A stretch of 64,000 nucleotides of DNA from positions 1-64,000 of the forward strand of contig WHTM01000001.1 of assembly GCA_009377755.1 (NCBI GenBank), read 5' to 3'. This document shows, piece by piece, positions 19,551-28,789 of the stretch; positions within the stretch are counted from its first letter, which is position 1, and the number at the start of each line of letters is the position of its first letter. The DNA is from Hyphomicrobiales bacterium (GTDB lineage Bacteria; Pseudomonadota; Alphaproteobacteria; Rhizobiales; Xanthobacteraceae). Below the pieces are notes generated by a model. That model saw only the letters and a list, made by a program, of their open reading frames with translations, was not told where the DNA came from and searched no databases. The position numbers and the translations under genes were made by a program.

Positions 19551-19612
19551 AGAATTCAGGTTAAGACTGCGCGTCGGTGGCCGGGCGGGAGAACCGCGGC
19601 TATATTGGCGCC

Positions 19613-20518
19613 ATGGTCATGCCCTTCGATCCAGAGAGGCCCGCCGTGCGCCGGCGCTTCCGAGCGATCCCGGTGCGCACACTGGTGCCCAATCTCATCA
19701 CGCTGCTGGCGTTGTGCGCCGGATTGACCGCGATCCGCGTCGCCGTCGAGGGCAAGCTGGAACTTGCGTTAGCGGCGATCGTCTTTGCCGCGTTGCTCGA
19801 CGGTATCGACGGCCGCGTCGCGCGAATGCTGAAGGGCACGTCGCGATTCGGCGCGGAACTCGACAGCCTGGCCGACTTCGTCAATTTCGGCGTTGCCCCC
19901 GCCCTGATCCTGTATTTCTGGGGCCTCCACGACCTCGGTCACGCGGGCTGGATCGCGGCGCTGGTCTTTGCGATCTGCGCGGGCCTGCGGCTCGCCCGCT
20001 TCAACATTATGATCGAAGATCCGAGCCGGCCTGCCTGGGCGGGAAACTTCTTCGTCGGCGTCCCGGCGCCCGCCGGCGCGATCACCGTGCTGTTACCGAT
20101 CTATCTGTTCTTTCTCGGCATGCCCAAGTCGGTCATCGTCGCCTGGATCACGCTCGCTTACACGTTGATGATCGCGTTCCTGATGGTGTCGCGGCTACCG
20201 GTCTTTTCCGGCAAGCAGTTCGGCAGCCGGGTCCCGCCGGAGAAGGTGCTGCCGATCTTCATCTTTGTCGTGCTCTTCATGGCCATGCTGATCGCCTATC
20301 CGTGGCCGGTGCTGACGATCGGAACGTTCGCCTATCTCGTCAGTCTGCCGTTCGGACTGCGGTCCTACCTCGAATATGAGCGCCGGGAGGCTGTGGCCGG
20401 CAAGGCCGCTCCCTCGTCGCCGCAACCATCGGCGGACGCAGGAGCTACGACGACACCGGTTCCGGATTTCACGTCGGCCGAGCCCCCTCAGGACGAGCGT
20501 CCGACGCGCCTGAACTAG
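19613..20518 (+). CDS. pssA: CDP-diacylglycerol-serine O-phosphatidyltransferase
   Basis: 301 residues from the ATG at 19613 (19619 is an alternative). The CDP-alcohol phosphotransferase motif DGRVAR-x8-G-x3-D-x3-D is complete in the second hydrophobic region. About seven transmembrane segments follow the PNLITLLALCAG start. The C-terminal 50 residues are hydrophilic and proline-rich. It makes phosphatidylserine for Psd, encoded just upstream. The stop codon lies inside the palindromic repeat at 20515-20580. Confidence 0.94.
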   Translation: MVMPFDPERPAVRRRFRAIPVRTLVPNLITLLALCAGLTAIRVAVEGKLELALAAIVFAALLDGIDGRVARMLKGTSRFGAELDSLADFVNFGVAPALILYFWGLHDLGHAGWIAALVFAICAGLRLARFNIMIEDPSRPAWAGNFFVGVPAPAGAITVLLPIYLFFLGMPKSVIVAWITLAYTLMIAFLMVSRLPVFSGKQFGSRVPPEKVLPIFIFVVLFMAMLIAYPWPVLTIGTFAYLVSLPFGLRSYLEYERREAVAGKAAPSSPQPSADAGATTTPVPDFTSAEPPQDERPTRLN

Positions 20519-20580
20519 TGCGGTGGTTCAGAAGTTCTCTTGTCTCAGCCGCGAGTCCGTCAAGAGAACTTGGCCCGCAC
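20515..20580. repeat. CTAGTG hairpin repeat, copy 1
   Basis: The inner stem AAGTTCTCTTG (20532-20542) pairs with CAAGAGAACTT (20561-20571), and the outer GTGCGG (20518-20523) pairs with CCGCAC (20575-20580). It begins with CTAGTG, which overlaps the pssA stop. It has the same layout as the elements at 58962 and 59052, but the stem sequence differs. It could serve as a pssA terminator or as a repeat element; no T-run follows. Confidence 0.65.
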
Positions 20581-20581
20581 G

Positions 20582-20776
20582 TCATCCCGGCTGACTTGCC
20601 AGAGCAATCGCCTCGTTGAGGACATCGAGGTCGCCGATATGGTTGGCCAGGATCAACACCAGTCTGGCATCGAGATCGGCGGCCGCTTCTTCCGTCAGCC
20701 CGCGCCGCGCCTCGACCAGGGCGACATAGGCGGCGTCCGGATCGGGGAAGCGCAAGGCGGTGACGAGCTTGCCCAT
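20582..20776 (-). CDS. DUF2783 small protein linked to the flavin monooxygenase
   Basis: 64 residues from the ATG at 20776, chosen because GGAGGAG lies directly upstream (the GTG at 20788 would cover that site). The sequence is helical and acidic, with ALRFPDPDAAYVALVEARRGLT then LDARLVLILANHIGD, matching DUF2783. Members are repeatedly found beside class A flavin hydroxylases, as here (24 bases after the monooxygenase). An accessory role for that enzyme is inferred from this linkage only. Confidence 0.75.
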   Translation of the reverse strand: MGKLVTALRFPDPDAAYVALVEARRGLTEEAAADLDARLVLILANHIGDLDVLNEAIALASQPG

Positions 20777-20800
20777 GATCTCCTCCACGCAGCGCCGACG

Positions 20801-22411
20801 TTAGTGTCCGAGGGCGCGTCGATGCGCGGCCCGCACCTTGTCCGCGTCGAAATGGCGCCAGCGCGCGCATAGGTGCTGGTCCGGGCGTAGCAGATAGGCA
20901 CTCCCCGGCCGCGCGTCGAAGCGGTCGGCGAACAGTCCGGCGGAATCGAGCAGGTCCTTACCGATCACCAGCACTTCAATGCCGTCGGGGACATTCGGCC
21001 GTGCGCCGTCCGCCACGTAGAGCAGCTCGAAGCCGCGGCCGAGCGCATCGAGCAAATGGCATTCACCGCCGTCCGGACGGCTGACGGGTGCGTCAGGCGC
21101 CGGCCCGCCAAGCTGCGCGGTCCCGCCGAACGGGTTCTCATCCGGTGTCGACAACGGCGTGTCGTAGACGGTTGCCGTGGACAGCCGTCCGGAATTGATC
21201 ATCCGCTGCGCGAACTCGGCCTTGGGCGCCAGCAACAACACCGCGGTGCGCAGGCGGCGTTCCGCCGGAGAATGCGGCGCTATGAAATCCGTGGAGCGGG
21301 TCGAATGGCCGATGTTCTCATCGGCGGCCTGCATGCGCTCGCGATCATAACTGTCAAGCAGCGCCAAGCCCGCCTGCTGCTTAAGCACCGCCACCAGCTT
21401 CCACGTCAGATTTTCCGCATCCTGAATGCCGGAATTGGCCCCACGCGCGCCGAACGGCGAGACCTGGTGCGCGGAATCGCCGACGAAGATCACCCGGCCA
21501 TGCACGAAGCGTTCGATCCGGCGACAGTTGAACCGGTAGATCGAGACCCAGTCGACGGTGAAGTGGCGGTCCCCCAGCATCTGCCCGATTCGCGGAAGGT
21601 AGCGTTCGGGCTTGAGCTCCGCGTCCGCATCGGCATCGGCTCCGAGCTGCAGGTCGATGCGCCAGGAATCTTCGGCCTGCCGATGGATCAACGCCGACTG
21701 GCCGGAGTGGAACGGCGGATCGAACCAGAACCGCCGTTCCGTGGGGATGTCGTCGGCGAGCATGGTGACGTCGGCGATGAGGAACTTGTCCTCGAAGGTC
21801 TGACCCACGAACGGCAGCCCGAGCAGGTCGCGCACTGCTGAACGCGCCCCGTCCGCGGCGATCACCCAGTCGGCATCCAATGCGTAGCAGCCTTCCGGCG
21901 TCTCGATCGTGAGATGCGCGCCATCGTTGCCGCGATCGAGACCGACCAGCCGGTTCTTCCAGCGCAGATCGATGCCGTCGATTTCATCGGCCCGGTCGAC
22001 CAGCGCCTTCTCGAGATAATACTGCTGGAGGTTGATAAAGGCGGGCATCCGGTGTCCCTCCTCCGGCAGCAGATCAAAGGCATGGACGGGTTTCTCGCCG
22101 AGAAAGACCTTGCCGAGCTTCCAGGTCACACCCTTTTCGAGCAGCCGTTCGCCGATACCGAGGCGATTGAGGATTTCCAACGTACGCTTCGACCAGCAAA
22201 TGCCGCGCGAACCGTCTCCGATCCGATCGGAGTCGTCCAGGACGACCACGTCGACACCGCGCAGTGCCAGATCGATGGCCATCGTCAAGCCGACCGGACC
22301 CGCCCCGACCACGACCACGGGATGGCATACCGCTGCACGCGCGTCCTGATCCGGCGAGCGCCGGTAGGTGTAATGATAGATGACCTTGCGATCCGCCGCC
22401 GATTCTGCCAT
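20801..22411 (-). CDS. Class A FAD-dependent aromatic monooxygenase
   Basis: 536 residues from the ATG at 22411. FAD-binding motifs occur in order: VVVGAGPVGLTMAIDLALRG near residue 35, the DG motif VIAADGARSAVRDLLG, and the GD motif FVGDSAHQVSPFGARGANSGIQDAENL. The C-terminal about 130 residues form the thioredoxin-like domain of the large phenol-hydroxylase/MhpA group. It should hydroxylate an aromatic substrate using NAD(P)H and O2. DUF2783 follows, and an SDR enzyme is divergently transcribed 74 bases away, suggesting one catabolic module. Confidence 0.9.
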   Translation of the reverse strand: MAESAADRKVIYHYTYRRSPDQDARAAVCHPVVVVGAGPVGLTMAIDLALRGVDVVVLDDSDRIGDGSRGICWSKRTLEILNRLGIGERLLEKGVTWKLGKVFLGEKPVHAFDLLPEEGHRMPAFINLQQYYLEKALVDRADEIDGIDLRWKNRLVGLDRGNDGAHLTIETPEGCYALDADWVIAADGARSAVRDLLGLPFVGQTFEDKFLIADVTMLADDIPTERRFWFDPPFHSGQSALIHRQAEDSWRIDLQLGADADADAELKPERYLPRIGQMLGDRHFTVDWVSIYRFNCRRIERFVHGRVIFVGDSAHQVSPFGARGANSGIQDAENLTWKLVAVLKQQAGLALLDSYDRERMQAADENIGHSTRSTDFIAPHSPAERRLRTAVLLLAPKAEFAQRMINSGRLSTATVYDTPLSTPDENPFGGTAQLGGPAPDAPVSRPDGGECHLLDALGRGFELLYVADGARPNVPDGIEVLVIGKDLLDSAGLFADRFDARPGSAYLLRPDQHLCARWRHFDADKVRAAHRRALGH

Positions 22412-22485
22412 GGCGCTTGCGCTTCTCGGGCCCGCCGGGTTCGCGTAGCTTGTCACGGGCCCCGTAGGAAGGATAGCGGCCGGCG

Positions 22486-23277
22486 ATGCTGACAATCCAT
22501 TTCGACGGCAAGCTGGCCGCCGTGACCGGCGGCGCCAGCGGCATCGGACGTGCCACGGCGGACGTCCTCGCCGAATGCGGTGCCCGGGTCGCCATTCTCG
22601 ACCACGATACGAACGCAATTGCCGCCACCCCGGCGCTCGGTGCGAGTCATCACGCGATGGACGTCACCGACGGGGCGGCGATCGAGGCCGCAATCGAGGC
22701 CCTCGAAACGGCATGCGGCGGCATCGACATACTGGTGAATGCCGCCGGCGTGCTGCAGCCTCCCCGCCCGCCGGAAGCCTTGACCGAGAAGGAATGGGAT
22801 CGGACGGTCACGACCAATCTCAAGGGCACCTATCTGTGCTGCGCCAAGGTCGGTTCGCGGATGGCCGCGCGCGGCCACGGCAGCATCGTCAATGTAGCGT
22901 CGATTGCTGGGCTTTGCTCCGGGCCGCTGCACGCCTATGGTCCCGCCAAGGCCGGGATCATCAATCTGACAGAGGGCCTGGCGGCGGAATGGGGACGGCG
23001 CGGCGTGCGAGTCAACGCCGTCGCCCCGGGCTTCACCGAGACGCCACCGCTGCGACTCGCCTTCGCGGTAAAGCATCTGAATGAAGACACCCTGCGGGAG
23101 GCGACCGCGCTGGGGGCAATCCTGCAACCGCAGGACGTCGCGGCCGCGATCGCCTTTCTCTCCTCGGACCTGGCCAGCATGATCACCGGCGTCACGCTGC
23201 CGGTCGATGCCGGGTATCTTGTTGCCGGCTCATGGGCAGGTTATGGCGGCACCCGCAGACGTCCCGCGACCAAATGA
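22486..23277 (+). CDS. Short-chain dehydrogenase/reductase
   Basis: 263 residues. The NAD(P)-binding TGGASGIGRAT is near residue 12, NAAG follows in the middle, and the catalytic Ser/Tyr/Lys are present with HAYGPAKAG as the YxxxK motif. The C-terminal block ITGVTLPVDAGYLVAGSW is typical of classical SDRs. The acidic residue after strand 2 (LDHDTN) suggests NAD(H) rather than NADP(H). It is divergent from the flavin monooxygenase and may act on its substrate or product. Confidence 0.9.
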   Translation: MLTIHFDGKLAAVTGGASGIGRATADVLAECGARVAILDHDTNAIAATPALGASHHAMDVTDGAAIEAAIEALETACGGIDILVNAAGVLQPPRPPEALTEKEWDRTVTTNLKGTYLCCAKVGSRMAARGHGSIVNVASIAGLCSGPLHAYGPAKAGIINLTEGLAAEWGRRGVRVNAVAPGFTETPPLRLAFAVKHLNEDTLREATALGAILQPQDVAAAIAFLSSDLASMITGVTLPVDAGYLVAGSWAGYGGTRRRPATK

Positions 23278-23321
23278 CGCCATGATTCGACGCGAGAACT
23301 TACACCCCGACCCAAACAAGC

Positions 23322-24020
23322 ATGACGCTGACGCGCCGCCTGGAACCCGAATTGCTGGATGAGTTGCCCGCCCATGATCCGCGCGCGCGGCGTGCGCGGC
23401 GCGACCTTGCGCGCATCAATTCCCTATTCGGCCTGAGCCGGGTGATGGCCCGCCTCCTGGAGCAGCATGCACAATCCAAGTTCCCGCGCACCTGGCTGGA
23501 GCTGGGCGCCGGCGACGGAACCTTCACACTTAGCGTTGCCAGGCGATTGGCGCCGCGCTGGCCGAACGTGCATGTGATGCTGCTCGATCAGCAGAACATC
23601 GTCAGCGACGAAACGCGACGCGGGTTCGTGGCCCTCGGCTGGACCGTGGAAACGATCACGGAGGACGTGTTCGCGTTCCTGAGCCGGGCTCACACCACGC
23701 CGATCGACGTCATCACCGCCAATCTGTTCATTCATCACTTTCCAGATGAGAGGCTCGCCTGGCTGCTGGAACGGGCGGCACACCTGAGCAACCTATTTGT
23801 GGCCTGCGAGCCGCAGCGCAGCAGGTTTGCGGTGCGACTCACCCGGCTATCATGGACAATTGGATGCGGTGAAGTGTTCGTGCACGACGCGATCGTCAGC
23901 TTGCGGGCGGGCTTCACCGGAAAGGAGCTGTCCGGTCTGTGGCCGCGTCAGGACGCGTGGCGCTTGGAAGAGAACGAGCATGGCCTCGTGACTCATTGCT
24001 TCGCGGCCGTCCGCAGCTAG
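23322..24020 (+). CDS. Class I SAM-dependent methyltransferase
   Basis: 232 residues. Motif I LELGAGDGTFTLSVARRL binds SAM, motif II is MLLDQQN, and VITANLFIHHFPDERL is the post-motif region. The sequence resembles small-molecule or polyketide-type O/C-methyltransferases. No partner synthase is present. A membrane protein with a hydrolase motif starts 12 bases downstream, so the pair is probably co-transcribed. Confidence 0.82.
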   Translation: MTLTRRLEPELLDELPAHDPRARRARRDLARINSLFGLSRVMARLLEQHAQSKFPRTWLELGAGDGTFTLSVARRLAPRWPNVHVMLLDQQNIVSDETRRGFVALGWTVETITEDVFAFLSRAHTTPIDVITANLFIHHFPDERLAWLLERAAHLSNLFVACEPQRSRFAVRLTRLSWTIGCGEVFVHDAIVSLRAGFTGKELSGLWPRQDAWRLEENEHGLVTHCFAAVRS

Positions 24021-24032
24021 CAGGAGACGCTT

Positions 24033-25271
24033 TTGATTCGGCGGCGCCAGGTCATCTATGTCGAAGGTTACGACCCGCAGGGCGCGAGCGGCTACTACGG
24101 GCTGTTCCGGGCCGCCATGCGGCGTTTCCTCAAGGCATGGCCGATCAAGTCCGATCTCGGAGAACTGAAGCTCGAGTCAGACGCGTTCGCGTGCTGGACC
24201 ATCGGCCTGTCGGGGCCGAACTGGCACGTTGATACCCGCTACACATTCCTGCGCCAGGAGCACATCATCAGTGCCAACATCGCCGAGCCGATGGTGTGGC
24301 AGGCTTGCCGATCACTGGCTTGGCTCGCAGACAGCGTGTTGTCCGGAGCCATGTTTCGAATCTTCTGCGCGAGCTGGCGCTTCGGCGCGCACCTCGTCTG
24401 GTTCCAGCTTATGCTGCTGGCCTGGATCGCTGCGGCGGTCGGTGCGGGCTGGCTTGTCGCGCTGGCGGCGTTCCACTGGGGCGGCCTTCCGACCCTCTGG
24501 TCCGCCGGCCTCGGAATTGTCGTCGGCGTTGCCGCGTTCCCAGCGCTCGGGAAGCTCTTCGATCGCTGGCACGTGACCCAGATCATCAATCACTGGCCGC
24601 TGCTGCGGCGGTTCGGGCGCGGCAACGCGACGTGTTTGGACCAGCCGATCGAGGATGGCGCGCAGCGTCTCGTCATGCTGGCCCGTGCCAACGACGCCGA
24701 CGAGATCGTCGTCGTCGGTCATAGCGGCGGCGGGGTGCTCGGTCCCGCGGTCATGGCGCGCGCGCTCGCACTCGATCCCGATGTCGGCCGACATGGCCCG
24801 GCTGTGGTGCTGATGACGTTGGGATCGATCATGCCGGGCGTGGCGCTGCATTCCAGCGCCACCGCGATACGGGACATGGTCCGCCGTCTCGCGGTCGAAC
24901 GGTCGATCGTCTGGATCGACTGCCAGTCGCGCAAGGACGTGATGAACTTCTGGAATTTCGATCCGGTGGAAGGCGTCGGTGTCGAGGCCGGACCGCAGCG
25001 CTGCAACCCGCTGGTCTGGCTGGTGCGCTTCAAGGACATGGTCTCGCCGGAGTTCTATCGGCGGCTGCGCCGGAGCTTCTTCCGGCTGCACTACCAGTTC
25101 ATCATGTCGGGCGACCGGCGTGCCGCTTACGACTACGTCATGCTGACCTGCGGCCCGTTGCCGGTGGCGCAATGGGCCAAGCACCCGGGTGAGACGCTTG
25201 CGTTGTTTGCCGCCGACGGCTCGCTGACGGGGCCGGGGACGAGCGCGTCGCGCCCGGCACTCGCGTCCTGA
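24033..25271 (+). CDS. Membrane-embedded alpha/beta-hydrolase-like protein
   Basis: 412 residues from the TTG at 24033, which has AGGAGA in front and is the only plausible start. The N-terminus begins with a hydrolase-like strand (VIYVEGYDPQG). Two transmembrane helices lie at about residues 119-148 and 155-172. The nucleophile-elbow-like motif GHSGGG places a Ser at residue 231. Lipases and thioesterases use this motif, but the acid and His of a triad are not obvious. A lipid or ester substrate is plausible. The cluster with the methyltransferase is unexplained. Confidence 0.65.
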   Translation: MIRRRQVIYVEGYDPQGASGYYGLFRAAMRRFLKAWPIKSDLGELKLESDAFACWTIGLSGPNWHVDTRYTFLRQEHIISANIAEPMVWQACRSLAWLADSVLSGAMFRIFCASWRFGAHLVWFQLMLLAWIAAAVGAGWLVALAAFHWGGLPTLWSAGLGIVVGVAAFPALGKLFDRWHVTQIINHWPLLRRFGRGNATCLDQPIEDGAQRLVMLARANDADEIVVVGHSGGGVLGPAVMARALALDPDVGRHGPAVVLMTLGSIMPGVALHSSATAIRDMVRRLAVERSIVWIDCQSRKDVMNFWNFDPVEGVGVEAGPQRCNPLVWLVRFKDMVSPEFYRRLRRSFFRLHYQFIMSGDRRAAYDYVMLTCGPLPVAQWAKHPGETLALFAADGSLTGPGTSASRPALAS

Positions 25272-25281
25272 ACGGCAGCGC

Positions 25282-26235
25282 TCACCCTTGCAGCGCGGCC
25301 CACATCTCGCGGTCGCGCTCGGTAGTCCAGATCACCGGATGATCGATGCCGCGTGCCTCGTCATAGGCGCGCGAAACGTTGAACGGCATGCAGTGCTCGT
25401 AGATGGCGTAGGATGAAAACTTCGGGTCCATCACTTCGCGCACGGTATCGAAGGCCTGTTTCACCGAGTGCCCCTTGGCCACGCTCGCCTTCACCGAGCT
25501 GTAGAGGGTCGAGAGGAAGTCGCGGGTCAGGGCGATCCCCTCCGCGACCTTGTCGCGCGTCGCCAGCGCGTCGCCGCGGCCGGGCACCAGCGCCCGCGCC
25601 TTGAGCGCTGTTAGCCGGTCAAGCGTCGTCGGCCAGTCGGCAAAATGCGCATCGCCGCAATAGCAGGCCGAGTGGTACTCGACGAGATCGCCGGAGAACA
25701 CGACATCGGAATCCGGCACCCAGGCGATCACATCGCCCGCGGTGTGCGCACGGCCGAGATGGCGCAGCCTGACTTCGCGCCTGCCGAGCCAGACCGAGGT
25801 TTCGCCAGCGAATGTGATCGTCGGCCAAGTCAGCCCCGGAATGCTTTCGACCGCCCGGAACAGCCGTGGAAAGCGGCTGATCTCGGAATCCATGTCCTGC
25901 CGGCCGCGCTCGACAATGAGGTCGCGGGTGACGTCGGAGGTCAGGATCTCGGCGCCTTGATAGGCCGAGGCGCCGAGCACCCGCACGGCGTGGTAGTGGC
26001 TCAGCAGCAGGTAGCGGATCGGCTTGTCGGTGACCTTGCGCACCCGTTCGATCACCGCCTCGGCCATGACGGGGGTCGCCTGCGCCTCGACCACCATGAT
26101 GCTGTCATCGCCGACAATGACCCCCGAATTGGGGTCTCCCTCGGCCGTGAAGGCGTAAAGGCCCCGCCCGATCTCGTCGAACGAGACGGTCTTTTCGGCG
26201 GTATCGGCGGCGGACGCGAAGGCTTTGCTGCTCAT
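25282..26235 (-). CDS. Metallo-beta-lactamase-fold hydrolase with an altered metal site
   Basis: 317 residues with the MBL fold. The usual HxHxDH motif reads H80-Y-H82-A-V84-R85, so the Asp and second His of metal site 2 are replaced. His164 (GRAHTAGD) and Asp183 (FSGDLVEY) remain, but the final loop is PGRGD where PGHG is expected. All site 1 ligands are therefore present and the exclusive site 2 ligands are missing, predicting a single-metal or non-canonical enzyme. Cytosolic, as no signal peptide is seen. It is divergent from marR by 244 bases. Substrate unknown. Confidence 0.8.
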   Translation of the reverse strand: MSSKAFASAADTAEKTVSFDEIGRGLYAFTAEGDPNSGVIVGDDSIMVVEAQATPVMAEAVIERVRKVTDKPIRYLLLSHYHAVRVLGASAYQGAEILTSDVTRDLIVERGRQDMDSEISRFPRLFRAVESIPGLTWPTITFAGETSVWLGRREVRLRHLGRAHTAGDVIAWVPDSDVVFSGDLVEYHSACYCGDAHFADWPTTLDRLTALKARALVPGRGDALATRDKVAEGIALTRDFLSTLYSSVKASVAKGHSVKQAFDTVREVMDPKFSSYAIYEHCMPFNVSRAYDEARGIDHPVIWTTERDREMWAALQG

Positions 26236-26479
26236 GACCCATCCTCGGCAAGCGGGGTTTGCCCCATCAAAGCGGCATTTGACAGCAGCGGCAATCGGTT
26301 AGCGGGCACATCCTGGAGCGCCTCCAAACAAGCCGACAAGATCAAGTGCGGCCGAGCGTTTTTGGGACCCGCCCGCGGCCGCAAAGCGGTTGCACGCGGG
26401 ACGATCTTCCGCCATCTTCGCTGACCGCAGGACCCACTTGCGGCCTTGCTCTGCAACGGCAACGTGCTGGAACTCAGCA

Positions 26480-27004
26480 ATGATCGACGATGGCCTGGTC
26501 GAGGACACGCCGAGGACAGCCGCGGCAGCGGACGGAGCCGCGCTCAAGCTCGAAGAGTTTCTACCCTACCGTCTCAACGTGGTATCGAGCCTGACCTCGC
26601 AGGCTCTCTCCAGCATCTATGCGGAACGTTACCGGATCGGCGTGCCGGAGTGGCGGGTTCTGGTCACCCTCGGGCAGTACGGGGTCATGACCGGCAAGGC
26701 GGTCGGCTCCCACAGCCACATGCACAAGACCAAGGTCTCGCGCGCGGTGGCGCTGTTGGAGCGACGTAAGCTGGTCGCCCGCCGTACCAACAAGGCTGAT
26801 ATGCGCGAGGCATTCCTATCATTGACGCCGGCCGGGCGCGCCATCTATCAGGACCTTGCTCCGATCGCCCAGGAGTTTGTCGCGCGCCTGTCCAATGACA
26901 TCAACGCCGCCGAGCGCGCCGCCTTCGAGCGGGTGCTGACGCTTCTCATCGAGCGCGCTGCCATTCTCGCAAGCGAACGGTACATGACCCGCGCCGTGGG
27001 CTGA
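26480..27004 (+). CDS. MarR-family transcriptional regulator
   Basis: 174 residues from the ATG at 26480. The winged-helix core contains VPEWRVLVTLGQYG, the recognition helix HMHKTKVSRAVALLERRKLV and the wing RRTNKADMREAFLSLTPAG, all typical of MarR. MaiA follows after 35 bases, and the altered MBL gene is divergent. It may regulate either, with an aromatic or phenolic compound as a likely effector in such neighbourhoods (inference). Confidence 0.87.
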   Translation: MIDDGLVEDTPRTAAAADGAALKLEEFLPYRLNVVSSLTSQALSSIYAERYRIGVPEWRVLVTLGQYGVMTGKAVGSHSHMHKTKVSRAVALLERRKLVARRTNKADMREAFLSLTPAGRAIYQDLAPIAQEFVARLSNDINAAERAAFERVLTLLIERAAILASERYMTRAVG

Positions 27005-27039
27005 ACCGCCGGAACCGCGGCGGATAGTGAGGAGACGCC

Positions 27040-27675
27040 GTGAAACTTTACACCTATTTCCGATCGTCAGCCGCCTATCGCGCCCGGATCGCCCTTAACC
27101 TGAAGGGCATCGATTACGACATGGTGCCGATCCATCTCATCAAGGACGGCGGGCAGCACAAGAGCGATGCGTTTCGCGCGGTCAACGCGCAGATGCGCGT
27201 GCCGGCGCTGGCGCTGGACTCAGGCGACATCCTGATCCAGTCCCTGGCCATCATCGACTATCTCGACGAAACCCATCCCGAGCCGCCGCTGCTGCCGTCC
27301 GATCCGCTGGGACGGGCGCATGTGCGGGCGATGGCACAGATCATCGCCTGCGACATCCATCCGCTCAACAACCTCGCCGCCTTGCAGTATCTGCGGCGGC
27401 AGCTCGCGCACGAGCAGCCGGAAATCGACGCGTGGTATCACTACTGGGTCCAGGCCGGCTTCGATGCGCTGGAAACGACGCTGCGCCCAGGGCCTTACGC
27501 TTACGGATCGAGCGTGACGCTGGCCGACGTCTGCCTCGTGCCGCAGGTGTTCAATGCCCAGCGCCTGAAGGTGCCCCTCGACAGGTATCCGAAGATCGTG
27601 GCGGTCGATGCCGAGTGTGCCAAGCTCGCCGCGTTCCAGCACGCCCACCCTGACAAGCAGCCGGACGCGGAATGA
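27040..27675 (+). CDS. maiA: Maleylacetoacetate isomerase
   Basis: 211 residues of the zeta-class glutathione transferase family. It starts MKLYTYFRSSAAYRARIALN, and the SSAAYRAR segment carries the catalytic serine and arginine of MaiA. The thioredoxin-like domain is followed by the all-helical GST domain with SVTLADVCLVPQVFNA. It isomerises maleylacetoacetate to fumarylacetoacetate in tyrosine/homogentisate breakdown, or acts likewise in gentisate pathways. GTG start at 27040 with GGAG upstream. Homogentisate dioxygenase and fumarylacetoacetase are not in the window. Confidence 0.9.
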   Translation: MKLYTYFRSSAAYRARIALNLKGIDYDMVPIHLIKDGGQHKSDAFRAVNAQMRVPALALDSGDILIQSLAIIDYLDETHPEPPLLPSDPLGRAHVRAMAQIIACDIHPLNNLAALQYLRRQLAHEQPEIDAWYHYWVQAGFDALETTLRPGPYAYGSSVTLADVCLVPQVFNAQRLKVPLDRYPKIVAVDAECAKLAAFQHAHPDKQPDAE

Positions 27676-27738
27676 CGCACACCTGTGTGGCTGCCAGACC
27701 GTGCTGGGCGTCACTCCTCCCTCGCCCCGGATCACCTT

Positions 27739-28635
27739 GTGAGAACATCCAATCTACTCCGCGTCGTGCTGTGGATGAGCGGCGCGCTGATTTCGTTCTG
27801 CGTGATGGCGGTGTCGGTCCGCGCGCTCGCCGGAAATCTCAGCATCTTCGAGATTCTGACGATCCGCAGCGGCTTCGGCGTGCTGACGCTCGGCACAATC
27901 CTCGCATTCAGCCCGATGCTGCGGCGTACCATCGTCACGCGGCGGATCGGATTGCATCTATTGCGCAACAGCACGCACTACGCGGGCCAGTACATGTGGG
28001 CGCTCAGCCTGACGCTGCTGCCGCTGGCGACCGTGTTCACACTCGAATTCACGATGCCGGCGTGGACCATGCTGCTGGCGACTTTGGTTCTCGGCGAGCG
28101 GATGACGCCGAGCCGGATCGGGGCGGTGGTGCTCGGGCTCGTCGGGGTGCTGATCATTCTGCGCCCCGGCGTCGCGGCCTTCCAGCCCGCAGCGCTGCTC
28201 GTGCTCACTGCCGCGTTCGCCTATGCGGTGAGCATGATCAACACCAAACAACTGACAAACACCGAGGCGTCCTTTGCGATCATCTTCTGGATGAACGTGA
28301 TGCAGCTGCCGATGTCGCTCGCGGGCAGCGCGCTGGACTTTCCCCTGCGGCTCACCAGCGCCGATCTGCTTCCAGTCATCGGCATCGGCGTCTCCGGGGT
28401 CAGCTCGCACTATTGCCTCAGCAACGCCTTCCGTGCCGGCGACGCCAGCGTGGTCGTCCCGCTCGATTTTCTTCGCATTCCCCTGATCGCCTGGGTCGGC
28501 TGGTGGATCTATAGTGAAACCGTCGACATTTTCGTCATCGCCGGGGCGCTGACCATCGTCAGCGGCGTCATCTGGAACTTACGTGCCGAATCCCGCCCCA
28601 TCCTACCGCCTGTGGCACGACGCCCGGCGGCCTGA
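27739..28635 (+). CDS. EamA/DMT-family membrane transporter
   Basis: 298 residues from GTG at 27739 (ATG 27775 is possible). Ten hydrophobic segments are arranged as two EamA repeats. The end of the first has GVVLGLVGVLIILRPG-like features and the second ends ALTIVSGVIWNL. Members export amino acids, purines or other metabolites in exchange for protons. The specific substrate is unknown. It begins 63 bases after maiA on the same strand. Confidence 0.85.
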   Translation: MRTSNLLRVVLWMSGALISFCVMAVSVRALAGNLSIFEILTIRSGFGVLTLGTILAFSPMLRRTIVTRRIGLHLLRNSTHYAGQYMWALSLTLLPLATVFTLEFTMPAWTMLLATLVLGERMTPSRIGAVVLGLVGVLIILRPGVAAFQPAALLVLTAAFAYAVSMINTKQLTNTEASFAIIFWMNVMQLPMSLAGSALDFPLRLTSADLLPVIGIGVSGVSSHYCLSNAFRAGDASVVVPLDFLRIPLIAWVGWWIYSETVDIFVIAGALTIVSGVIWNLRAESRPILPPVARRPAA

Positions 28636-28789
28636 CAAGGCGCTCGCGCACGGCCGATTCCGACAGTAGAGTGCGTGCATAGCTGTGGGTTGAGTCCCTG
28701 GGGCCCGGGCGATCCACACTTTGGTCACTGTTGCGCGAAAGATGGCCGGGACGCCGCATGGGGCTGCCGCGGGTCGGGACCTGGAGAGT

